DNA of 7,671 nt. Source: Sulfurovum sp. Its GTDB lineage: Bacteria > Campylobacterota > Campylobacteria > Campylobacterales > Sulfurovaceae. This document shows, one piece after another, positions 1 through 4,765 of the stretch (the stretch's first letter is position 1; every line of letters starts with the position of its first letter). The stretch spans positions 1-7,671 of the forward strand of contig JAPHUJ010000318.1 in assembly GCA_026193735.1 (NCBI GenBank), read 5' to 3'. The notes under the pieces were generated by a model. The model had not been told where the DNA came from and did no database searches. It saw nothing but the letters and a program-made list of their open reading frames with translations. The position numbers and the translations under genes were made by a program.

Positions 1-112
1 AAAGGACCTCTTTCGCCCACTGAGAATCATTCTAACAGGTGCAGAATATGGACCTGAACTCTCTGAGATCTATCCACTTATTAAACCATACTTATTGGAG
101 GTAGCATCATGA
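1..112 (+). CDS. gltX: Glutamyl-tRNA synthetase, C-terminal end (partial)
   Basis: Only the last 36 codons are present. The reading frame begins with a complete codon at position 2 and ends with TGA at 110-112. The visible peptide contains a [13 protein letters not shown] motif followed by GPEL and a final helix-like segment. This matches the C-terminal anticodon-binding end of bacterial GluRS/GltX, where a G-K-x-L-x-x-P-L-R-x-x-L-T-G signature and GPEL are typical. The enzyme charges tRNA-Glu, or also tRNA-Gln in organisms that use the amidotransferase route, in the cytoplasm. The TGA stop overlaps the ATG of the next gene (ATGA, 109-112), so the two are probably translationally coupled. The family call rests on this short tail plus the remembered gene order. 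Many Campylobacterota carry two gltX copies, and the tail does not show which one this is. Confidence 0.85.
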   Translation, partial: KDLFRPLRIILTGAEYGPELSEIYPLIKPYLLEVAS

Positions 113-384
113 ATGCTCTTATCTACGCCATCGTACAGACACTACATACGGTCATAAATCTTTATATCTGGATAGTGATCATTTCTGCATTATTGAGTTT
201 TGTACGACCTGACCCCTATAACCCTATTGTACAGATACTCCACCGGTTAACTGAACCTGTGATGGGCTTCATTAGACAGAAAATGCCATTTGTTGTCTTT
301 TCAGGTATAGATCTCTCACCTTTGGTTGTGATCTTAGGTTTGCAACTGGTTGATAATTTTATGATGCGTGCATTACTGGGTTAA
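109..384 (+). CDS. YggT-family small integral membrane protein
   Basis: This 91-residue protein has two hydrophobic segments, roughly residues 5-30 and 67-89. The loop between them is the conserved YggT-family region: a [14 protein letters not shown] stretch (residues 26-39), then LTEP (47-50), an IRQKMP turn (55-60) and GIDLSP (66-71). The usual family pattern is R/S-x-L-L-S-W, N-P, T-E-P, R, P and D-x-S-P. Length fits the single-repeat members of the family. YggT proteins sit in the inner membrane; links to osmotic stress, cell division or membrane-protein biogenesis have been proposed, but the biochemical role is unsettled. The start is supported by a strong GGAGG at 97-101, 7 bases before the ATG, and the start overlaps the gltX stop. 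The next gene, slt, follows after 3 bases, so gltX, this gene and slt probably share a transcript. Confidence 0.9.
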   Translation: MNALIYAIVQTLHTVINLYIWIVIISALLSFVRPDPYNPIVQILHRLTEPVMGFIRQKMPFVVFSGIDLSPLVVILGLQLVDNFMMRALLG

Positions 385-387
385 AAA

Positions 388-1668
388 ATGAAAGTTAAAT
401 TTCTTTTACTTTCGACTCTTCTTGCATTTTCCCTGAGTACATCAGTACTTCAGGCAAAAACATTTACCTATTCTCAAATACATAAAATGCCAAAAAGTAT
501 AGAAAAAGATTACTATATCTGGCGTTTTCTTTCACAAACGACCACTACTGCTCCCGAAGCAAAAAGTATTATCCATGAAGCAAGTGCACTCAATGAAAAA
601 CTTCGTACTGCCTACAAAACTAGAACTGGCCTAAATCCACCTGCAATCAAACTATATCATGCAGAGACTACTCCAGAAAAAGTTTGGAGGAGCAGAAGTA
701 AAGCCAATAAGCACTTCAAACAGGGCCTTGCATTTCTTAAACAGCATAAACCTGAACAAGCGGCAGGCCACTTCGATATTGCAAGCAAAACCTATATCGA
801 TCGTTATAACATCGATAAGTCTCTCTTCTGGCTCTATATGAGCACAAAAAATGAGACCTATATAAAACTTTTACGTGATAGTTGTGATGTAAACATCTAT
901 ACTTTAATGGCAGCAGACACGATAAACGGCAGATACCCAAAAACCATTACAGAGTCTATTTGGAAAAGCAGGACCTTTGGCTTTGATATCGAAGATCCCA
1001 TCGATTGGGCAAAAGTAAAACAGAAGATGAACGCAGGGGTTGACTTAAATGATTTGGCAGATGACCATAGATCACAGGAGTGTATCGGTATATATACCTA
1101 CTTAAAAGCAAGAGCATGTAACTATACGGACTCATACTTCCCTATGCCATACCGTGATGCGATGAAACACATGTCACCACAGCGTCAAGCTCTTATTTAT
1201 GCGTTGGCAAGACAAGAAAGTCGTTTTGTACCTGCTTCAGTATCACGTTCTTTTGCATTGGGTATGATGCAGTTCATGCCATTTCTCATCGAGCATGTAG
1301 CCAAAGAAAAAGGAGAAAAAATAGATTTAGATGAAATATTTAATCCTTACAAGGCTATAGAATATGCCGACTTTCATCTCGACTACCTTACAAAATACCT
1401 GCATCATCCGCTATTTATAGCCTATGCATATAATGGAGGTATAGGGTTTACCAGAAGATATATCAAAGATGGGCGGAACTTTAGAAAAGGGCATTATGAA
1501 CCTTATATGAGCATGGAGATGATGGAGAACGAGCAAGCCAAAGAGTATGGCAAGAAAGTATTGGCAAATTATGTCATCTATCTTAACAAGCTAGGAGTAA
1601 TTACACGCATCTTTCCGCTCTTAAAAACACTCGCTACACCTTCTAAAACAGATAAATTCAGACAATAG
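388..1668 (+). CDS. slt: Soluble lytic murein transglycosylase (SLT / family 1)
   Basis: The 426-residue product begins with a Sec signal peptide (Lys-rich start, hydrophobic core at about residues 5-20, likely cleavage after A23). An alpha-helical region follows to about residue 255. The C-terminal SLT catalytic domain spans about 262-410. Visible motifs are ARQESRF with catalytic Glu277, GMMQFMP (292-298), a helix with NPYKAIEYA (319-327), AYNGG (347-351), and the later E-x2-x-YGKKVLANYVIY segment (residues 383-398). Such enzymes act in the periplasm and cleave the MurNAc-GlcNAc bond of peptidoglycan, leaving 1,6-anhydroMurNAc. The protein is clearly shorter than E. coli Slt70 (about 645 residues), mostly because the N-terminal superhelical part is smaller. 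The start lies 3 bases after the yggT stop with little Shine-Dalgarno sequence, which points to translational coupling. It converges with the lipoprotein gene after 13 bases, with no clear terminator hairpin between them. Confidence 0.93.
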   Translation: MKVKFLLLSTLLAFSLSTSVLQAKTFTYSQIHKMPKSIEKDYYIWRFLSQTTTTAPEAKSIIHEASALNEKLRTAYKTRTGLNPPAIKLYHAETTPEKVWRSRSKANKHFKQGLAFLKQHKPEQAAGHFDIASKTYIDRYNIDKSLFWLYMSTKNETYIKLLRDSCDVNIYTLMAADTINGRYPKTITESIWKSRTFGFDIEDPIDWAKVKQKMNAGVDLNDLADDHRSQECIGIYTYLKARACNYTDSYFPMPYRDAMKHMSPQRQALIYALARQESRFVPASVSRSFALGMMQFMPFLIEHVAKEKGEKIDLDEIFNPYKAIEYADFHLDYLTKYLHHPLFIAYAYNGGIGFTRRYIKDGRNFRKGHYEPYMSMEMMENEQAKEYGKKVLANYVIYLNKLGVITRIFPLLKTLATPSKTDKFRQ

Positions 1669-1681
1669 AACTCTTTGAATA

Positions 1682-2200
1682 CTAAAACGCTTCTTTGCTC
1701 AATACGTACTTCGCCCTTTTGGAGAAATGCAGCTCACCTTTTCCGTATGATTCGCTTTCAAAAAGAAGCATAAAATCCTTACTTTTTACATGAGGAAAGG
1801 TGATAAAATAATAGTTACCTGATTCTGTTACAAAGGGAATATCTTTTAAACGTTCATCATTCAAGCTAAGTATCTTAACTTCTTTGGGCATGTTTCCATT
1901 GAGTGTCAGGTTATATTCAGCCGTGTTAAAAGTCTTGTAAGATTCATCTTCCAAGTGCAATCCTACGATAAAAACTTCATCACGAGCATCTTTCTTTTTA
2001 AAATTTTGAGTAAAAAGATAAGTAGCGGTCAACATAACTTGTGTAACGCCATTTTTATAAAGTTGTGTTTTTTCTGTTTTTTGTAACTGTTTGTGATAAT
2101 TGCTCTTTTCATTGTAAACTTGCATCAAATCTTTCTCTTTTTTTGATGTACAGCCAAGAAGAAGAACAATGGTAATGAGCGATATACTTAATTTGACCAT
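1682..2200 (-). CDS. Small putative lipoprotein, function unknown
   Basis: This 172-residue protein starts with a lipoprotein signal: MVK, a hydrophobic run (residues 4-15) and the lipobox L14-L15-G16-C17. C17 is the expected lipidated residue. It is followed by Thr-Ser, not Asp, so inner-membrane retention by the +2 rule is not indicated. The mature part opens with a Lys/Glu/Gln-rich helical stretch (about 19-47). After that comes alternating hydrophobic and polar sequence that looks beta-rich (about 52-150). I recognise no enzymatic motif. The start is well supported: GGGAGGG lies at 2204-2210, just upstream of the ATG on this strand. The gene is divergent from mobB and convergent with slt, so it probably has its own promoter in the 91-base gap. 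From memory, C. jejuni has a small opposite-strand gene at the same place (about Cj0842). Orthology is inferred only from position and lipoprotein character. Confidence 0.82.
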   Translation of the reverse strand: MVKLSISLITIVLLLGCTSKKEKDLMQVYNEKSNYHKQLQKTEKTQLYKNGVTQVMLTATYLFTQNFKKKDARDEVFIVGLHLEDESYKTFNTAEYNLTLNGNMPKEVKILSLNDERLKDIPFVTESGNYYFITFPHVKSKDFMLLFESESYGKGELHFSKRAKYVLSKEAF

Positions 2201-2224
2201 ATGCCCTCCCTATAATTAATGTAG

Positions 2225-2230
2225 ATTTTA
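2225..2230 (-). promoter_or_regulatory. Candidate -10 box for the lipoprotein gene
   Basis: Read on the - strand this is TAAAAT, a 5-of-6 match to TATAAT. It lies 24 bases upstream of the lipoprotein ATG (2200) in the AT-rich divergent gap. Transcription would start near 2218, giving a short leader that still contains the GGGAGGG ribosome site. No convincing -35 box is visible, which is normal for sigma-70 promoters in this phylum. The call rests on motif and position only. Confidence 0.35.
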
Positions 2231-2254
2231 ACATACATTCAATAAAGATTTATG

Positions 2255-2260
2255 TATAAT
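2255..2260 (+). promoter_or_regulatory. Candidate -10 box for mobB-fbp operon
   Basis: A perfect TATAAT, within TATGTATAAT, lies 31 bases upstream of the mobB GTG start. It would place transcription initiation near 2267 and give a leader of about 25 bases. There is no clear -35 hexamer. Two copies of CATTCAAT (2236-2243 and 2262-2269) flank it; I cannot tell whether they matter. This is the most likely promoter for mobB, fbp and the small cysteine protein. Confidence 0.45.
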
Positions 2261-2277
2261 TCATTCAATCATAATTC

Positions 2278-2283
2278 AAGGAA
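2278..2283 (+). promoter_or_regulatory. Ribosome binding site fixing the GTG start of mobB
   Basis: AAGGAA lies 8 bases before the GTG at 2292. This supports the non-ATG start, which puts the P-loop at its usual distance from the N-terminus. Confidence 0.7.
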
Positions 2284-2291
2284 ATAATCCC

Positions 2292-2789
2292 GTGAGTAAA
2301 AGAGTTGCTGTAGCATTTACCGGTCCGTCGAATAGTGGGAAGACCACTCTTGTCGAAAAGATCGCTAAAATATTGATAAAACAACGTAAAGTTGCTATCA
2401 TAAAAAATGATCCTAAAGATAAAGCACAGTTTGATGTAGAAGGCAAAGACAGCCATAAATTCTCACAAACCGGAGCAGAAGTTGTGATCACTTCTCCTAC
2501 CCGTACCACTTATTTCTCGCAAAGAGAAAAAACATTAGACGATATCGTAGCAATGATAAATGACTTTGACATCTTACTTGTTGAGGGGCTTAAAACACTC
2601 CCTTTGCCACGTATTGCTGTCTTTAGGAATAAAATTGATGAGAGTTACTTTTCGTGCAGTGAAGCCATAGCGATCGATGATACCATAGATCTAGCACAAT
2701 GCACGATACCAGAAAATATCGATATACTTGATCTAAACAATACCGCTCAAATCATAGAGTGGATCAATACACATGCCAAAAACATCTAA
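2292..2789 (+). CDS. mobB: Molybdopterin-guanine dinucleotide biosynthesis adapter MobB
   Basis: The 165-residue protein is a MobB-type P-loop GTPase. The Walker A motif GPSNSGKT is at residues 11-18, preceded by a hydrophobic beta strand (VAVAF). The family segment after the second strand is IKND...DVEGKDSHKF...GA (residues 37-62), and VEGLKTLPLPRI (97-108) is the Walker-B-like strand and loop. MobB binds GTP and assists MobA in attaching GMP to molybdopterin to form the bis-MGD cofactor. That cofactor serves enzymes such as formate dehydrogenase, periplasmic nitrate reductase and polysulfide reductase. Residue 39 is Asn where family members usually have His after the Lys; this could be a lineage variant. 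The GTG start is preferred because of the AAGGAA site and correct N-terminal length. fbp starts 15 bases after the stop, so the two are probably co-transcribed although their functions are unrelated. Confidence 0.9.
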   Translation: MSKRVAVAFTGPSNSGKTTLVEKIAKILIKQRKVAIIKNDPKDKAQFDVEGKDSHKFSQTGAEVVITSPTRTTYFSQREKTLDDIVAMINDFDILLVEGLKTLPLPRIAVFRNKIDESYFSCSEAIAIDDTIDLAQCTIPENIDILDLNNTAQIIEWINTHAKNI

Positions 2790-2790
2790 A

Positions 2791-2797
2791 AAGGAGA
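2791..2797 (+). promoter_or_regulatory. Strong ribosome binding site of fbp
   Basis: AAGGAGA lies 7 bases before the ATG at 2805. An in-frame TAA (2802-2804) immediately precedes that ATG, so the protein cannot extend further upstream. This matters because the product lacks the N-terminal segment of longer homologues. Confidence 0.8.
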
Positions 2798-2804
2798 TAC
2801 ATAA

Positions 2805-3656
2805 ATGTTAACTATATTTGAAACCATTAAGCACATTGCTATCAAGATAGACCATGAGATCAAAACTGAGGATCTGGGTTACAGTGACAGCTCAAATTCA
2901 TCAGGTGAAGACCAACTCAAATTAGATGTAAAAAGTGATTATATTATTGAAGAAGCTTTTAAAAATATCTCCATCGTAAAATCCTTGGTAAGTGAAGAGA
3001 AAGAAGGTGTATTGGAACTGCATGAAAATGGAAAATATACTATCTGCTATGACCCGTTAGATGGTTCAAGTCTAGCCGATGTCAATCTTTCTGTGGGTTC
3101 TATCTTTGGTATCTATCAAGGGGAACTTAAAGGTGAAAACCTTGTAGCTTCTGCATATGTGGTCTATGGACCGCGTATTGAGCTTGTCACTGCAATAAAA
3201 GGGTCTAAGCCAAAACACTACAGAGCCCAAGAAGGACTTTTCAACTTTATAGATGAGATCACACTGGATGAAAAAGGAAATATCAACGCTCCCGGCGGTA
3301 CACAGCAGAACTGGTGTGAGTACCATAAAACATTTGTAGATGACCTTTTTTCTGAAGGATATCGTCTAAGATACTCCGGTGGTATGGTCCCGGATCTTCA
3401 CCAAATACTCCTCAAGGGTGGTGGGATTTTCTCCTACCCTGCTACATCAGACAAACCCTATGGTAAACTGAGACAACTCTTTGAAGTCATTCCTTTTGCT
3501 TTCATCTATGAGCAGGCAGGGGGACAAGCCCTTAATGACAAAGGTATGAGACTCATGGAACTTGAGCCAAGTCACCCGCATGACACAAGCCCTTGTTTCC
3601 TTGGTTCCAACTATGAAATTACTCAACTAAGAGATGCATACGGGATGAAAAACTAA
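2805..3656 (+). CDS. fbp: Fructose-1,6-bisphosphatase, class I (short form)
   Basis: The 283-residue cytoplasmic enzyme hydrolyses fructose 1,6-bisphosphate to fructose 6-phosphate and phosphate, the committed gluconeogenic step. Visible class I motifs are [13 protein letters not shown] (residues 40-52), SEEKE (63-67, metal-binding loop), DPLDGSS (83-89, metal ligands D83 and D86), SVGSIFGIY (96-104), YSGGMVPD (190-197, substrate phosphate region), [13 protein letters not shown] (221-233, E227 aligning with the C-terminal metal-ligand Glu) and EQAGG (236-240). Length is about 50 residues below E. coli Fbp (332). The N-terminus begins at the position equivalent to the second helix, so the segment that contributes to the AMP allosteric site appears absent. 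A TAA directly before the ATG and a strong ribosome site rule out a longer start. The stop overlaps the next start by one base (TAATG). Confidence 0.95.
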   Translation: MLTIFETIKHIAIKIDHEIKTEDLGYSDSSNSSGEDQLKLDVKSDYIIEEAFKNISIVKSLVSEEKEGVLELHENGKYTICYDPLDGSSLADVNLSVGSIFGIYQGELKGENLVASAYVVYGPRIELVTAIKGSKPKHYRAQEGLFNFIDEITLDEKGNINAPGGTQQNWCEYHKTFVDDLFSEGYRLRYSGGMVPDLHQILLKGGGIFSYPATSDKPYGKLRQLFEVIPFAFIYEQAGGQALNDKGMRLMELEPSHPHDTSPCFLGSNYEITQLRDAYGMKN

Positions 3657-3853
3657 TGTCAGAACACATACTGGATGAGTGGCAGATAGCCCTAAAACAG
3701 AAAAAATCTGAATTAGAAACCTGTCAAGCAGAACATCTGGTAAAAAGTTGTATGAGTTGTGAAAAACTCCTTGACTGTGAAGTACGTGATGCCTATATCA
3801 AGGCTGTTTACGACAGCATGAGCAAAGGTGCCGGTGGTGGGTTTGAATTTTAA
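3656..3853 (+). CDS. Small four-cysteine protein, function unknown
   Basis: This 65-residue protein follows fbp with a one-base overlap (TAATG), so it is probably translated by coupling; only a weak GGGA lies upstream. The N-terminal half looks helical and charged (about residues 5-30). The centre carries Cys23 and the cluster C32-x2-C35-x5-C41. The C-terminal half is another helix (about 42-57), ending in a glycine-rich SKGAGGGFEF tail. The Cys spacing could bind zinc or an iron-sulfur cluster or form disulfides, but no signal peptide is seen, so it is probably cytoplasmic. I do not recognise a named family. From memory, C. jejuni has a small hypothetical gene directly after fbp (about Cj0839c), which suggests a conserved lineage protein. 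The stop codon overlaps that of the opposite-strand GIY-YIG gene. Confidence 0.8.
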   Translation: MSEHILDEWQIALKQKKSELETCQAEHLVKSCMSCEKLLDCEVRDAYIKAVYDSMSKGAGGGFEF

Positions 3854-4098
3854 CAGGATGCTATTAGATTTAACTTCTCTACCCTATTCATCTTCTTTTT
3901 TATCTCATATTCACGTTTAGAAGCAGAGCTTCTATCTGGATATCCTTCACTATAGACTAATGTTACAGGCCGTCTTATACGTGTATATTTAGCACCTTTG
4001 TCTGAACCATTGTGCTCATCTACCCTGCGCTCTAACTCTCTAGTAATCCCTGTATAAAGCGTTTCATCTGCGCACTTTACAATGTAGACATAATACAT
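3850..4098 (-). CDS. Small GIY-YIG domain protein (UPF0213 / YhbQ type)
   Basis: The 82-residue protein is essentially one GIY-YIG nuclease domain. The YVYIV strand (residues 3-7) and LYTGIT (14-19) form the GIY...YIG core. Other conserved positions are R24-R25, H29, AKYTR (36-40), RRP (42-44) with LVY following, and the SKREYEIKK helix (60-68) with Glu64 as the expected metal-binding catalytic Glu. It matches stand-alone UPF0213 proteins such as E. coli YhbQ (about 100 residues) and is slightly shorter. Members are thought to act on DNA, but cellular roles are poorly defined, and there is no added DNA-binding domain as in UvrC or homing endonucleases. The start lies 2 bases after the stop of the upstream unknown gene, with only a weak GAGAAG ahead, so coupled translation is likely. 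Its TAA shares the palindrome TTAA (3850-3853) with the convergent gene's stop. Confidence 0.88.
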   Translation of the reverse strand: MYYVYIVKCADETLYTGITRELERRVDEHNGSDKGAKYTRIRRPVTLVYSEGYPDRSSASKREYEIKKKMNRVEKLNLIASC

Positions 4099-4100
4099 AT

Positions 4101-4616
4101 TTATTTTTTCTTCTCATCTTCAAGAGAATATGCTTTATAGTAAACACGTATAGCATCATAGGAGATGAAAAATTTATCTGAATATATTTCTGTTTTAATT
4201 AATACATCCTTCTTTTTCAACTCAGTAATTGATCTGTAATATAGTGGAAATATAGCTGGTCTACTAGAGAGTTTTTTACAATCTTCAACCGCTATATAGT
4301 ATTCTCGTTCCATTTTAGTAAATTTATAAAATTCTTTTGATCCGAAATTATATTTTTCTTTTTTGTATGTCCGATTCTTTGTAATCTCTTCACGTTTTTG
4401 TTTAGTCAGTCTGTTTTCATTCAGTATTTGTAAAATCTTATTTTTCTCATCTTCTGTATACTCTTTAAGTTTGCTAGTCAACTCTACTTCTATCCTTTGA
4501 GATATAAGTCTTTCTTCATTTAATCTATCCATGATAAATTGTTTTTCTTCAGCGCTATAGGTCTCTTTTTTAGAGAAATTCTCTATATCTAATTTTTCAT
4601 TTGGATTTTTATACAT
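4101..4616 (-). CDS. Unrecognised charged protein with a duplicated 33-residue module
   Basis: I do not recognise this 171-residue protein. It is very rich in Lys, Glu, Tyr and Ile and has no signal peptide or membrane segment, so it is probably cytoplasmic. Residues about 20-85 hold two tandem copies of a 33-residue module with pattern Y-[ST]-x3-EK-x2-I-x3-LNE-x-RL-x2-Q-x2-E, helical and coiled-coil-like. The C-terminal half (about 90-165) is aromatic-rich and mixed alpha/beta in appearance, with EREYYIAVEDC and FFISYDAIRVYY stretches; it ends in EDEKKK. The ATG at 4616 is chosen because AAAAGGA (4622-4628) precedes it by 5 bases. A GTG 7 codons upstream (4637) keeps the frame but has no ribosome site. 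It is the first gene of a two-gene unit with the GIY-YIG gene. The strand switch and AT-rich composition hint at an accessory insertion. Confidence 0.75.
   Translation of the reverse strand: MYKNPNEKLDIENFSKKETYSAEEKQFIMDRLNEERLISQRIEVELTSKLKEYTEDEKNKILQILNENRLTKQKREEITKNRTYKKEKYNFGSKEFYKFTKMEREYYIAVEDCKKLSSRPAIFPLYYRSITELKKKDVLIKTEIYSDKFFISYDAIRVYYKAYSLEDEKKK
4362..4559 (-). repeat. Tandem 33-residue protein module (two copies)
   Basis: Copy 1 is encoded by 4461-4559 (residues 20-52) and copy 2 by 4362-4460 (residues 53-85). Over the first 24 positions of each, 11 residues are identical in register: Y, E, K, I, L, N, E, R, L, Q and E. Several other positions are conservative (S/T, E/D, M/L, R/K). 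This is seen directly by aligning the protein with itself at an offset of 33. Confidence 0.8.
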
Positions 4617-4621
4617 GTTCG

Positions 4622-4628
4622 TCCTTTT
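4622..4628 (-). promoter_or_regulatory. Ribosome binding site deciding the start of the 171-residue gene
   Basis: On the - strand this reads AAAAGGA, 5 bases before the ATG at 4616. It favours that ATG over the upstream GTG at 4637, which lies on the far side of this site and has no comparable site of its own. Confidence 0.65.
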
Positions 4629-4651
4629 GGATTTCACCTATTCAATCAATC

Positions 4652-4660
4652 ATTATATCA
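4652..4660 (-). promoter_or_regulatory. Candidate extended -10 promoter for the - strand gene pair
   Basis: Read on the - strand this is TGATATAAT, a perfect TGnTATAAT extended -10 element, 35 bases upstream of the ATG at 4616. Transcription would start near 4645 with a leader of about 30 bases. No clear -35 box is seen. It overlaps one arm of the TATCAA/TTGATA inverted repeat. Confidence 0.5.
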
Positions 4661-4673
4661 ACAGAAATTGATA
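4656..4673. repeat. Inverted repeat TATCAA-n6-TTGATA between divergent genes
   Basis: TATCAA (4656-4661) and TTGATA (4668-4673) form a perfect 6-base inverted repeat around CAGAAA. It overlaps the candidate - strand -10 and lies just upstream of the candidate metG -10 at 4678. It could be an operator. Its short length and the local AT-richness mean that chance is also possible. Confidence 0.35.
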
Positions 4674-4677
4674 ATTT

Positions 4678-4683
4678 TATAAT
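4678..4683 (+). promoter_or_regulatory. Candidate -10 box for metG
   Basis: A perfect TATAAT lies 82 bases before the metG ATG, with no convincing -35. It would give a leader of about 75 bases. A second, weaker candidate, TAAAAT at 4711-4716, would give a shorter leader. I saw no T-box or riboswitch-like structure in the leader. Confidence 0.4.
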
Positions 4684-4750
4684 ATCACCCACAATACAGC
4701 ACTATTTAGCTAAAATACCTACCAAAATTACTCTACAAACTCATTTGTTT

Positions 4751-4755
4751 AAGGA
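4751..4755 (+). promoter_or_regulatory. Ribosome binding site fixing the metG start
   Basis: AAGGA lies 10 bases before the ATG at 4766, slightly longer than usual spacing. It supports starting metG there, not at an in-frame ATG 55 codons upstream (4601), which would overlap the divergent gene and its promoter. Confidence 0.6.
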
Positions 4756-4765
4756 ACTGCAAAAT

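Noticed and set aside
1669..1681. Terminator between slt and the lipoprotein gene
   Set aside because: The gap is only 13 bases and I could not find a GC-rich stem with a T-run in or around it.
2236..2269. Direct repeat CATTCAAT at 2236-2243 and 2262-2269 as an operator
   Set aside because: Eight-base repeats in a very AT-rich gap can arise by chance and there is no second line of support; mentioned only with the promoter.
3850..4098. Homing endonuclease or UvrC-type nuclease
   Set aside because: The protein is a bare 82-residue GIY-YIG domain of UPF0213 type with no DNA-binding or UvrC domains, and no intron or intein is seen interrupting a neighbour.
4617..4637. GTG start at 4637 for the 171-residue - strand gene
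   Set aside because: The ATG at 4616 has AAAAGGA at correct spacing; the GTG has no ribosome site and the extra 7 codons would contain the site used by the ATG.
4601..4765. In-frame 55-codon N-terminal extension of metG starting with an ATG at 4601
   Set aside because: It overlaps the divergent gene's start and both candidate promoters, has no synthetase-like sequence, and the MetG catalytic domain begins right after the ATG at 4766, which has its own AAGGA site.
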